DNA from: Amorphophallus konjac
Lineage: Eukaryota; Streptophyta; Magnoliopsida; Alismatales; Araceae
Assembly: GCA_022559845.1 (NCBI GenBank)
Contig: CM040124.1
Location: forward strand, 68,657,491-68,721,490
DNA length: 64,000 bases
Direction: 5' to 3'
In this document: piece by piece, positions 1 to 10,271 of the stretch
How positions within the stretch are numbered: the stretch's first letter is position 1
How the letters are laid out: the number at the start of each line of letters is the position of its first letter
Position numbers and translations under genes: made by a program
Notes under the pieces: generated by a model
Seen by the model: the letters and a program-made list of their open reading frames with translations, nothing else
Told to the model about the DNA's origin: nothing
Database searches by the model: none

Positions 1-1510
1 TAACTCTAGGGATGAGCGCGATGAGGCTGGAAGTCACACCTTTAGGAAGAGGGAAACCTTGGAAAAAACCACCAATTACTGCTTCAACATCTGCACTGAT
101 AATGTCCCAGCAAGTAGTGTAGAAGGAGCCTGAAAAACCATCCGTACCTGGTACGCTATCTCCGTTCATACCCTACACAACATCCTTAATCTCCTGAGCA
201 GTAGGAGGGGATATAAGGGCATGATTTTGTTGATCAGAGATAAGAGACGGAATGACATGCATCAAGGAATCCTCCAAAGTATGACTCTCAGAGGAGAGGA
301 GGTGCAAGAAGAAGCGAACCGCCTCACTTTGTAAGGCATGCTGATCCTCACACCATGAGCCATCAACTTTCAGTCTATGAATGAAATTTTTTCGCCGCCT
401 TCCTTGAACCACAACATGGTAGAAAGCCGTATTCCTATTGCCGTCCTCAATCCACTGCAATCTGGCTTTTGGGGACCAGAAAACTTCCTACTGATGTAAA
501 ATCTACCGCAACTCAGCATCAGCAGTGTAAAGGGTAGCTCTATTATCATCCGTGGGATGATCATCAAAATCCTATTGCCTAAGCCGCAAAGAATCTTCAG
601 CAGCCTTCAAAGTCACCTCAAGCCTGCCAAACACACTCTTGTTCCAGGATTGCAGGGCAATCTTGGTAGCTTTTAGTTTTAACTGAAGTCTGATAAAAGG
701 GTTGGGGTTCCAAGAATCAGCCTGCGACCAAGCATCCCTTACACATTGAAAGAAAGACTCATGATCCGTCCACATCTTTTGGAAAATAAAGCGAGAGGGT
801 TGCGGCTTAATATGAAGGATACAAAGCAGGAGGGGGGCATGATCAGAAGATCTGCGAGCAAGGTGTTGGATATACAACCCTGGGAAGGAAACTTGGCATC
901 GGGTGCTGACAAGGACACGATCTAATCTAGCCTTAATAGCAGCACCACCCAATCTATTATTAGACCAAGTGAAGCTGGGACCCCGATACCCTGCGTCCAA
1001 CAACCCGGAAGAGGAAATAAAAGCATTAAATTCCAGCATGGAAGAAGAATATGGCATGAGGCCACCATGCTTCTCATAGGGGTCTTCAACGCAATTAAAG
1101 TCACCCCCAACAATCCAGGGTAGATCATCGGGGTTAGGAATAACAAGCAAATCATCAAAGAGGGATCGACGTTCAGTAGCGTCACATGCTGCGTAAACCG
1201 TAGAAACCATGTAGAGAACCAAACCACCACGCTTAACCACACCAGTTACATGCTGAACAGACTTGGACAACAATTGAAACTCTAGAGGATTGTTCCAGAG
1301 AATCCATATCTTAGAGTCCTCATCAAGGTAAACTTCATGATTATCCATACCTAAGAAACGGCGAATGGCAGTAGCCCTACTCAGAGACGTCTTCAGCTCA
1401 AAAACATCAAGAAAATCAATGTTATGTGTATGAATCAAACGCTTCAGAGTTCTTTTGGAGGCCATATTAGATATGCCTATAATATTCCAGAATAAGGAGG
1501 GGCAGATCAT
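1..1510 (-). pseudogene. LINE ORF2: AP endonuclease and start of reverse transcriptase
   Basis: The apparent start ATG is at 1508-1510. The endonuclease domain (about residues 5-225) keeps recognisable motifs: SLFWNIIGISN at the N-terminus, the GDFN-type motif GGDFNCVEDP, SFTWSNNR followed by ARLDRVLVS, and the SSDHAPLLL motif with catalytic Asp-His. After a linker comes the usual pre-RT motif WIEDGNRNTAFYH and then the RT entry motif VPGTDGFSGSFY near the left edge. In-frame TAG codons at 572-574, 503-505 and 488-490 break the linker, so it is a pseudogene. In this family the endonuclease nicks the target and the RT primes cDNA synthesis there. The RT body, RNase H and 3' tail are outside the window. 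Confidence 0.9.
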
Positions 1511-1684
1511 GAGGGGACGTACCCAGAGTGACCCCTGGCCGCCTTGGCTTTTGATCTCGTGCGGACGCCATCCATGCAAGTTCCACGTACTAAAGTTGGG
1601 GCCGCAATTGCCATTAAGATGTTCTCTGCTTGGGCCCTAGATGAGGCAGTGGGTGGGACCATCGGCCGGTCCCCTTCCTTAATA
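1507..1684 (-). pseudogene. LINE ORF1, C-terminal end
   Basis: This 59-codon open stretch continues the ORF1 reading frame interrupted by element B. It contains a basic segment (RTRSKAKAARGHSGYVPS) and ends in TGA at 1507-1509. That TGA overlaps the likely ORF2 start at 1508-1510 as ATGA. The frame agrees with the ORF1 piece at 26539-27789 once B and one GGTTA copy are removed. I assign it to ORF1 by position and frame; the C-terminus has no recognisable domain of its own. Confidence 0.75.
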
Positions 1685-1689
1685 GGGTT
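1685..1689. repeat. Left target-site duplication of element B (GGTTA)
   Basis: GGTTA directly precedes the TGTGG start of element B and recurs at 26534-26538 directly after its CCACA end. Confidence 0.85.
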
Positions 1690-2059
1690 ATGTGGACGTC
1701 AAAAAAGAAGAGAAGAAAAGGAACATTCCTGCGGCACGGATGTCTCGACATCTCAAGAGCAAGTCGAAGACGGGAAGGCCAAATAAACTTCATACCTCCT
1801 CCAAGCAGGACGAATATATCCCCGGTGCTCCGTCACCCAACAAAGAAGCCCCTCGGGCAGAAGGGACAGCCCCGGCTCCCCAGTCGGCAGTGCCGAAGGC
1901 CGAATCAAAAGAAACTCAGAAATTTGAACACACGTTCGGCATGCGCCTGAAATCACTCAAAGCCCTGAATCGGGACTCGGAGGCTCACAAGTAAAGCAAC
2001 ACCGGAGGGCAAGTGTCCAGCTGAACTGTCGCTAAGCTTGGAAGAAACCCTTCGACACT

Positions 2060-2288
2060 TAAACTAGCGCGGTCGTGCCTACATTGCCCTAAACTAGCGC
2101 GCCCCTCCCTTGGCCATCAAACCGACGCGCCCCCATGGACCACTTAAACCGGCGCGCCCCTTAAGGGGCCTTAAACCAGCGCGCCCCTCCCTCCCTAGTT
2201 AAATCGGCGTGCCCCTCTTTCCCTTGTTAAACTGGCGCGATCCTCTTTTGGTCCTAAATCGGCGCGCTCACCCCCCGCGCCGTTTAAC
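2060..2288. repeat. Tandem array, about 28 bp unit, TAAACYGGCGCGCCCC-like
   Basis: Eight unit starts lie near 2060, 2090, 2118, 2145, 2172, 2200, 2228 and 2255, so the period is 27-30 bp. Each begins TAAA(C/T) followed by (C/T)(A/G)GCGCG and usually CCCCT. The core is close to the self-complementary GGCGCGCC. A second array of the same motif lies at 24421-24742 in the other half of element B. Confidence 0.85.
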
Positions 2289-2568
2289 CAAAGTTACCAT
2301 CCCATCCTTAATCTGATCCCCTATTTTCGCGTGCGAACAAAGAGAACTTACCTGAAATAGATGAACCTCCTACGTCTGACCGATGGGCAGCTGCCTGCAC
2401 GCCTCAAGCTCCCAGGAATGGAAGGTTTCGAGCTCCGCACCATGTCGCATCTCCATCGATCACCGTCAACCAATCCCGGGTGGCAATCGTGCCTACTCTA
2501 CGGCCCCCTACCCGCAAGCCACTCGATGTCTTCGAACGAGATGTAGGGTCGAAGAGAGAGCAAGGCGC

Positions 2569-2576
2569 TATAAAAG
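2569..2576 (+). promoter_or_regulatory. Candidate TATA box of element B
   Basis: TATAAAAG lies in a GC-rich context after the tandem array. About 320 bp downstream there is an AATAAA (2893-2898), which would fit an LTR R region. This is the basis for the plus orientation of B. Confidence 0.5.
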
Positions 2577-3252
2577 GAATTGAGACTCCGCTGGAGAAGG
2601 GGTTCAGCTAGGCGATTGGTCAGAGGTTGGTAGAAGAGAAGAGAAGGAAGGGAGAGCATCTGGTTCTCTCCAGCAGAAGAAGAAGGAAAGCTTCGTCCCC
2701 TGGCGCCAGAGAGGTGAAGAAAAAGGGAGGGTCCGTGAGAGAAGAGAGGTGAGGTGAGCCCTGGGGGGGAGCTTGTGCTCTGTTCCCCCCCCCCCCCCGC
2801 CTGAGATTCAAGTCTTTCTCGTCCGCGGTATTTTCCCCTTGATCCTGGGTAGATCCTCTCATGTATCTCTTTTCCCCCTTTCCATCGGGGATGAATAAAA
2901 AGAATGATTTTTGTGGGCATGAGTAGTGTTCTACTGCTTTGATCTCCTCCCCTTTCTCCCGGTTTTCTTGTCATCCAGGGACCTCAGAGACCAGCCTCTC
3001 TATGGCACAACCTTCGGAGGAACTCATCAAAGGGATGAACATCTAAAGCCTCCCGTGGCACACATGTGTCCCGCTTGAACGTTAACGAAACCATCACCCG
3101 TGAGTCGTGAGTGCTCTTGAAGGCTAGTCCTCGAGCTTTTCCACACTCACAGTTGGGTTATCGGACCGTCGTGAGATCTGTATTTTCAGGTTCACCCCGG
3201 AGCAATCCGTTTGGTGTTCCTCTATTTTTCTCTGGCAAACCTCAGTCAGGGG
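2577..3252 (+). other. Element B interior up to the nested insertion, non-coding
   Basis: This purine-rich leader-like sequence contains a long C run near 2786-2799 and AATAAA at 2893-2898. Open frames exist here on both strands, but they are low-complexity, lack recognisable domains and look incidental. The sequence continues at 24067 on the other side of element A. Confidence 0.6.
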
Positions 3253-3257
3253 GAGGT
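3253..3257. repeat. Left target-site duplication of element A (GAGGT)
   Basis: GAGGT precedes the TG start of element A (plus-strand reading) and recurs at 24062-24066 after its CA end. Confidence 0.85.
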
Positions 3258-3849
3258 TGCCATGCCCCGAGCCTTTATTATAGCGGAAGACTCGTTCGGG
3301 GAGCGCGAACAGCCGGCATGGTCAGTCTCTTGCAAGCAAGAACGACCAGAGCGCAATAAAATCACACACATAAATGTAATTACACAGAATTTAATCAAAC
3401 TCCAACTTTATTTCATAAATGATCAATACTCAAAATACAACCACTTTCCATCATCTTTCAATCTACTAGACTCAAGAAATAGGAAAATTACATTGACTCA
3501 ATCTAGATATTATAGACTTCCTAAGTCTTCGCTCATCTTTAATCACTCTCGGATCCGCTACTTGAATAATCCGAATCCGAACCCGACTCACTTTCATTTC
3601 CTGAAAAAGATTAGAAATAGGTAATGAGCACACTTGCCCAGTAGGTATCTTGGCATCAACATGAAGGCACTATTAAAGTGATTAATATTTTTGCTCTAAA
3701 GAAATAAGGTAAAATCATGCAATGCGATGATCACGCGATTAAATCAAAGTAACAAGACAATCATATAAGATGGAATGAGAACAAGAATGAACTAGAAAGA
3801 ATAGAACAAGAACATGATATTGGCCTTTCATGAACAAGAATATATCGAG

Positions 3850-5315
3850 AATGTACTAACAAGCCACATAATCAACACTTTAGCATCTTATGCTTATGAG
3901 CAAGTGCTTCGTGAATTTCTGTGGAATATCAAGCAAGAATGTCATGTCGTGTCGTGGATCTTCACTTATTTATAGAAATAGTACTCCCAGCGCAATGCGA
4001 CGCCAGTAGCATCATACTCCATGGTTTATAAAATAGTATGTTTCCGACAATCAGCCGAGGGGACTAGCATAGAGCCCTTGAACACAATCAATGCTCGATC
4101 GCATCTTCAGGTATAAATTAAGCTACTTCCACGCATGTAACAGTAAAGTATGGCCAAGAATATAACAATTCCAAATAATGAAAATCAATGAATGAACGCT
4201 TCAATTTGAATATAAGAGATCAAGAATGACTTAGACTATGCTATGCTTATGGAAATAAATCGGCAGCATAATAGTATATGCTCTTAACTTTCATTATATT
4301 AAGTCTATTAAGCAATATGATAGGTTCTAGATCATCAAGGTTTATCTAGAAACATTAAAATGTCAACCCTTGGTCAAACCTTGGGTTGAGATATTCAAGT
4401 AATGTGACGGTCATTCACTGGGCCGTTACATTGTGTGACGGTCTAGTATAGGACCGTTACATTTGTCTGAATCCAGAATCAAGAATTCAACCTCAGATGA
4501 ATGTGACGGTCGTATATTGGGCCGTTACATGATCCTGACGGTCCAATACAAGGCCGTTACATTACTAGAATCAGAAAATAATGATAGTGTATTCTAGTTA
4601 ATGGGTTTTAATGGTACAACCAACTCGGCGTCCTAGTGGGAATCCCAAGCTCGCAGAGAATTACGGAGGCTTTGAAACAAGATTTCCTAATCCATTGGAA
4701 GGAATATCCAATAGAGAGGTCCTCAAGTCCAAGATTGTGTTCCTATAGTGCAAAGTGTGAACTAATGGTCAACATACCGGAGTATGTGCCATGTACTTAT
4801 ATAAATGACTCTATTGATAGAAAGATACAAGTATCAACAAGAAAATCATGATGAAAACTCTGACAATACCATAGTTAAAAGAATCATGATTTAGAATACA
4901 AGACTATATAATTTTTGGCTTATGAAACTAACATAACTTAAAATACCATTAAGTTCCTGAAATCATGCAACCCCTATTATGAATAATTAAAATAACCTTA
5001 AATTCACATAATCAGGTGAAAACTCTAATCAACTAGGCTTAATAATAAGTAAGATTGACGAATCTTATTCTGTCTAGGGTTGACAGAGCACAGGGATTCT
5101 GACGGTCTATAAGTGGTGCGTCACAGTAGTGTGGCGATCTATCAAACAGCCGTTACAGTAACGTAACGCCCCTGCATAGATGCGTCAGAGTCAACAGAGA
5201 AATCAATAGGCAATCAGGGACTGTGACGGTCCATCGTATGGCCGTTACATGAGTGTGACGGTCCTACGCTGATGCGTCAGAGGGTCTGCTAATGGAAAGT
5301 GATATAAAACCTAAG
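3850..5315 (-). repeat. Extra block of about 1.4 kb in the element A LTR, absent from the E LTR
   Basis: Sequences on either side (around 3830 and 5320-5333) correspond to E positions around 48655 and 48540, which are only about 100 bp apart. The block contains nine of the thirteen quasi-palindromes and a second TATA-like CTATAAATAAG on the minus strand (3965-3975). Short plus-strand ORFs inside it have no recognisable domain. Confidence 0.6.
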
Positions 5316-6187
5316 GTATCAACTCACATCATGTCTGTAAATCAAATACCATGTCTATTCTAGAAATGATAATGAAGTATAGGCTATCTATATGCGTGGG
5401 TATCCGTGAAATAGACAAGATTAATCTTTTTAATTTTCTAATTAGGCTAAGAGATGCATGTAATGTATAGAACTTAGTAAAACATGAAATTGATGCTCTA
5501 CTATGCATGAAATTCAATCAAACCAGAGGGCTTATAGTCCTATCAAGTTATTTTTGCCGTTCATGAGATAACCTACCTCTTGTCTAGGCTTCAAACTTCC
5601 AATTATGGTCTGAACACCGAATCCTGGTTCCCTTCTTCCTGTGATTTTTCAGCAACTTCCTTGGGATCTAACTCCATGACCTCTTGACCTAAAGACGTGA
5701 AATTTGGAGAGGAGTTAGTCTAAAGTATTGTAAACAAATACTTCTAAAGAACTTACCAAAGATTACACCTCCTTACCTTGATTCCTTGCGAGCCAAAAGT
5801 AAGGGTCGCATAGTTCAGAACTAGGTCCTATTTATAGGGTTTTGGCTAGGGTTTGAAGATTAGATCGATTCTAGAGTCCTTAATTTGCTAAAACCAGATC
5901 TCTAAGAGTCCTTAGTAATGTTATAACTCTTCCTACGTTGATCTCTAGTGGATAAGAGTCTAAAGTTTTGATCTTTGTACTTGTTCTTTCCTTCACGGAA
6001 CTAACAGGATGTAACGGTCTAATGTAGGTGCGTTAGAGGCATGTAACGGTCTCACGATAGACCGTTACATTTATTGTTCCCAGAGTTCAACATGAATCAA
6101 ACTCTTCAGCTTACGGAATTCACAGAGTGTAACGGTCGTAGACCCATGCGTTACAAGCATGTGACGGTTGCACGATAGACCGTTACA
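4403..6187. repeat. Thirteen 28-bp quasi-palindromes at 32-bp pitch
   Basis: Each unit is exactly 28 bp, of the form TGTRACGGTC, 8 variable bases, then GGCCGTTACA or a variant such as ATGCGTCACA. Starts are 4403, 4434, 4502, 4534, 5098, 5130, 5162, 5222, 5254, 6010, 6042, 6128 and 6160. Within clusters the start-to-start distance is 32 bp (31 once). The best copy, at 6042, has perfect 11-bp arms around a 6-bp centre. The two pairs at 6010-6187 lie in U3 upstream of the TATA box; the rest lie downstream of it. The half-site contains AACGG, the known core of plant MYB (MSA-type) sites. Confidence 0.9.
5827..5838 (-). promoter_or_regulatory. TATA box of element A 3' LTR
   Basis: CCTATAAATAGG reads on the minus strand. 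The nearest quasi-palindrome pair begins 172 bp upstream of it. The 5' LTR copy is at about 23409-23420, and an equivalent box with the same spacing lies in the E LTR. Confidence 0.7.
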
Positions 6188-6454
6188 TTCAACGTATATA
6201 GAGTTTCAAATAAATAAAACTCTTTTTTTTATTTTTCTATATTATTATTTATATAATTCATTTTTATCCTTAAATAAGCTATGTAAGCTTCTAGAATATG
6301 GGCCAAACTTAATGGTTTTGGGCCTTAAACCCTTTTTAGATGATGTGTAAATAGGCTTGGTTAATTATTCAACCTAATTGGGCCTATGATGACTTATTAG
6401 TCTCAGAATTCATTTATTAATATATTTAGACCTTTATAAATTCTAGAAAATTAT

Positions 6455-8464
6455 TTATATAAAATTCTGGGGCACACACCCTCCCCCACTTAGAAGAATT
6501 TGGTCCCCAAATTCAAGACATGGATTGTGGAGAGTGTACTTACAGTTAAATAATTCTGAAAATCTTTTTCTCATGGCTGCTTCGGTTTCCCATGTTGCTT
6601 CGTATGGCCATGTTTTCTTCCATTGAATTTTGACCATAGGGATAACCTTATTTCTTAGTTGACGCACTTTCCGATCCAGAATCTTTATTGGCGTTTGCTC
6701 ATATGTCATATCCTTCTGAATCTCCAGATTGTCATAAGTGATAATATGGTCAGGATCGTATACATATTTCTTCAGCATGGAGACGTGAAATATGTCATGA
6801 ACTCCTGCTAATTGTGGAGGTAAAGCCAATCTATAAGCCACTTCACCGACCCTTTCAAGAATTTCAAATGGGCCAATGAACCTTGGAGTTAGCTTTCCTT
6901 TAATGCCAAATCTTCAAATACCACGAGCTGGAGAAACTTTTAAATATACATGATCTCCTACCTGAAACTCCAAGTCACGTCTTCGATTGTCGGCATAAGA
7001 CTTTTGCCTATCTTGTGCCATTTTCATTCTCTCTTGAATGAGCTTGATTTTCTCCGTAGAATCCCTGACAAGGTCGGGGCCTAAAAATTACTTTTCCCCT
7101 ATTTCATTCCAACATATTGGAGATCGACAACTTTTTCCATATAGAGCTTCAAAAGGTGCCATTTGTATGCTTGCTTGATAGTTGTTATTATATGCAAATT
7201 CCACCAGAGGCAAGTGATCATGCCAACTTCCTCCAAAATCAATGACACAAGCCCTGAGCATGTCTTCTACCACCTGATTTGTTCTTTCCGTCTAACCATC
7301 AGTTTGTGGATGAAAGGCTGTGCTTAAATTTAATCTGGTCCCTAGTGAATGTTGCAGACCTTTCCATAACTGTGATGTGAATCAAGGATCTCTATCTGAT
7401 ACAATAGTGACGGGGACACCATGTAATTAGAAAATTTCCTTTATGTACAATGCTGCTAGAATATCCACAGACCATCGACTCTTTATTGGTATGAAGTGTG
7501 CAGATTTAGTCAATCGATCTATGATTACCCATATGCCATCATGTCCACCTCTTGTCTTAGGTAAACTCATAATGAAGTCCATCCCTATGCTCTCCCATTT
7601 CCATTCAGGAATATTTAAGGGATGTAATTTACCTGCGGGTCTAAAATGTTCAGCTTTAACTTGTTGGCAGGTTAGACAACGAGACACGAAGTCAGCTATT
7701 TCCCTCTTCATATTGGGCCACCAAAAGTTTCTTTTGAGATCCTGATACATTTTTGTACCTCCCGGATGAATGGTGTACTTTGATTTATGTGCTTCTTCTA
7801 GGATCAATTTCTTTGTATCCTCATGATCCGGTATACACATTCGGCCCTTGAATAGCAATCTTCCATCATTAGAAGTAGAAAAATCCGGCCTTTGTTCAAT
7901 ATTGGCCTTAATTTCTAGTAAAACTGGACCATCCTCTTGTAACTTGGCCAAATCCTCTATTAATGTAGGTTGAGCTCGGATATTAGCTATGAAGCAATCT
8001 TCTTCCTTAATGTCAACATCTAAATTCAACTGAGCAAATTGAGGAATAAGGTTAGTTACACTAATCATGAGACTTGATAACACACCCATTGGTTTTCTGC
8101 TGAGTGCATCTGCTACTGCATTTGCCTTGCCATGATGATATTGAATAGCAAAATCAAAGTCCTTGAGATGTTCTAACCACCTCCTTTGCCTCATGTTAAG
8201 CTCTTTTTGAGAGAATAAATATTTCAAGCTCTTGTGGTCTGAGTAGATCGTAAACTTTTCTCCATAAAGATAATGACGCCAAATTTTCAAGGCGAAAATA
8301 ACCGCTGCCAATTCTAAATCATGTACAGGATAATTTTCTTCGTGACGTTTCAATTGTCTTGAAGAATAGCAAATCACCTTTCCATTTTGCATAAGGACAC
8401 ATCCTAAGTCAATTCCAGACGCATCCGTATATACCTCAAATCCACCATTCCTCTGACCAGACAA
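6455..8464 (-). pseudogene. Element A pol, 3' part: RNase H, integrase, chromodomain
   Basis: Read right to left, it has RNase H ([37 protein letters not shown]), the integrase zinc-binding region ([28 protein letters not shown]), the integrase core ([15 protein letters not shown] and the downstream Glu in [12 protein letters not shown]), and a C-terminal Tekay-type chromodomain (LRNKVIPMVKIQWKK, ATWETEAAMRKRFSELF). Five in-frame stops break it: TAA 7427-7429, TGA 7382-7384, TAG 7292-7294, TAA 7088-7090 and TGA 6914-6916. The frame runs through the polypurine tract into the LTR, as is common in Tekay elements. In working relatives it degrades the RNA template and inserts the cDNA. Confidence 0.92.
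6479..6491 (-). promoter_or_regulatory. Polypurine tract of element A
   Basis: AAGTGGGGGAGGG on the minus strand abuts the TGTGTGCCCC start of the 3' LTR. This is the expected plus-strand primer position for reverse transcription. Confidence 0.85.
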
Positions 8465-8503
8465 AAGGATTTTCTTTTCTGGTGAGTCTAGTTAAAGGAA
8501 CTG

Positions 8504-9850
8504 CTATCTTTGAGAAGTCCTAATGAATCTTCTATAATAACCAGCTAGACCCAGAAAGCTCCTTACTTCAGACACAGTCATAGGTCGACTCCAATTCTTG
8601 ACAGCTTCTACCTTAGAAGGATCCACAGCAATACCTTCTTTTGAAATAATGTGGCCTAGGAATGAGACTTCCTCGAGCCAGAATTCACACTTATTGAGTT
8701 TGGCATAAAGCTTATGTTCTCTAAGTGTTTTCAAAGCTATTTTCAAATGTTCTTCATGTTCTTCTTTTGTCTTGGAGTATATCAGGATATCATCGATGAA
8801 GACGACAATGAATCGATCCAGGTATGGCTGGAAGACACTGTTCATAAGTTGCATAAATGCTGCTGGGGCATTAGTTAACCCAAATGGCATTACTACGAAT
8901 TCATAGTGGCCATAACGACTTCGAAAAGCTGATTTATAAATATCTTCCTCTTTGATTCTAAGCTGATAATAACCTGATCTGAGGTCAATCTTAGAAAAAT
9001 ATTCTGCTCCCGAAAGCTGATCGAAGAGCTCATCAATACACGGCAATGGATACTTGTTTTTAATTATCAGCTGATTCAGTCGCCGGTAATCGATGCATAG
9101 CCTGAGAGAACCATCTTTCTTCTTGATAAATAAAACCGGCGCACCCCAAGGGGATGTGCTAGGTCTGATGAAACCCTTGTCTAGTAGTTCCTGCAACTGC
9201 CTTTTTAGTTCCTTGAGTTCTGTGGGGGACATCCTGTAAGGGGCTATAGAAACAGGTGCTGCTCCTGGAATGAGTTCAATGGTAAAGTTTACTTCCCTCT
9301 CGGGCGGTAAACTAGGTAGTTCAGATGGGAACACGTCTGGGAACTCATTCGCAATGGGAATGCTTGCTAGGACAATCTCCTTAGATTCGGTGATAATGAC
9401 TGAAGCAAGAAAAGCTTCACATCCTTGCGAGATAAGCTTGCAAGCATGAAGAGAAGATATAATGGTAGGATGTTTCTTGTATTTGATGCCAAGAAAAGAA
9501 AATCTTGGAAGACCGGGCTTTCGAAAAGATATAATCCTATTTCGGCAATTGATATAAGCATCATGGTCTACAAGCCAATCAACCCCTAAAATGGTATCAT
9601 AACCTTTCATGTCAAGGCACACGAGGTTTGCGGGGAGATTGTAACCTTCTACTATCACTTCGCTATTAGGATAATACTCGGTGAGCTTGGTTCTAGATCC
9701 TAAAGGTGTAGTAATAGCAAGATCTGAAGGTAAGGGGATTGATGCAATTGACAACGTTTTTGCAAAGGTACTGGAAATAAAAGAATGAGAGGCACCAGTA
9801 TCAAATAGCACAAATGCAGGACGAGAACAAATCTGAAGAGTACCTTCCAT
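8504..9850 (-). pseudogene. Element A pol, 5' part: aspartic protease and reverse transcriptase
   Basis: The protease domain (about residues 10-110) has the catalytic [12 protein letters not shown] motif and ILGVDWL. The RT follows after [19 protein letters not shown], with [30 protein letters not shown] and the catalytic FIDDILIYS intact. The frame ends after YYRRFIR at a 1-bp loss near 8515. About 25 codons expected between RT and RNase H (after the PFVWSE segment) are then missing before [10 protein letters not shown]. In this family the protease cuts the polyprotein and the RT makes cDNA. The RT catalytic core is intact but the polyprotein is not. Confidence 0.92.
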
Positions 9851-9904
9851 AAGACCATCATCCCTGGGCGCTTCCTCTTCGTCTAGAACGGCATTGAGGC
9901 GAGC

Positions 9905-10271
9905 CTACCTCCTATGTCCTCCATTAGCTGATTGATCTTTCATAAGGGGGCAATCTGGCACACGATGCTCCCTACTTCCACAACGCAAACAAGCACCGAG
10001 GCGCTTCCAGCATTCTTCAGCCGAGTGGCCGAATTTCTCGCAAAAAGTGCATGCCAAGGCAACTTGCTCCTTTTCTTCCTTAACCTTTTTATTATTCTTC
10101 TGGGAACTTCCACCATTCCCGCTCCTTGATCTTTTCTTGCTGTCACGGCTTTTGTATGGTTCCGTGATGCTAAACTTCTCCTTCTTATAATGCCGATCAG
10201 ATCGTCGGCTAGATTCTTCTCCTTTTCCTTTCAACTTTTTGACCTTCTCTAAGGTCCCCTCGCATAGATAT
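9905..10271 (-). pseudogene. Element A gag, C-terminal half (zinc knuckles)
   Basis: This piece starts directly after the F insertion at YLCEGTLEKV and has a basic linker (KKRSRSGNGG). It then has two CCHC zinc knuckles, CTFCEKFGHSAEEC and CLRCGSREHRVPDC, which bind the RNA genome in gypsy capsids. A TAG at 9905-9907 replaces the CAG seen at the same place in fragment E and separates gag from protease. The N-terminal half is at 20053-20642. The two halves join in frame when F and one GATAT copy are removed. Confidence 0.9.
10267..10271. repeat. Left target-site duplication of element F (GATAT)
   Basis: GATAT precedes the TGTGACGAC start of F and recurs at 20048-20052 after its CATTACA end. 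Confidence 0.9.

Larger units (their letters stand above)
1..1684 (-). mobile_element. L1-type LINE, left part (ORF1 tail and ORF2)
   Basis: This is the 3'-ward part of a minus-strand non-LTR retrotransposon that continues past the left edge. It holds the last codons of ORF1 followed by ORF2 (endonuclease and start of reverse transcriptase). The matching 5' part lies at 26539-27789. Removing element B (1690-26533) and one copy of the duplicated GGTTA rejoins the two ORF1 pieces in the same reading frame, which is strong evidence that they are one element. It is the oldest layer of the nest and has many in-frame stops. Confidence 0.9.
3258..6478 (-). repeat. Element A 3' LTR (3.2 kb)
   Basis: The LTR is bounded by TG...CA and by the polypurine tract at 6479. 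It matches 20867-24061 almost base for base, with scattered substitutions. On the minus strand U3 runs from 6478 to about 5800 and has a TATA box at 5827-5838. It holds thirteen 28-bp quasi-palindromes. Relative to the E-fragment LTR it has an extra block at about 3850-5315. Confidence 0.9.

Noticed and set aside
2498..2974. 158-residue ORF in element B
   Set aside because: It is low-complexity, has no recognisable domain and spans a C run and the putative TATA region.
4636..4851. 71-residue ORF in the A LTR (similar frame at 22222-22428)
   Set aside because: It is present only because the LTR is duplicated, reads antisense to the element, and has no domain.
4403..6187. Regularly spaced palindromes read as a CRISPR array
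   Set aside because: Repeat identity is low, spacers are only 4 bp, clusters hold two or three units and they sit inside a plant LTR with no cas genes.
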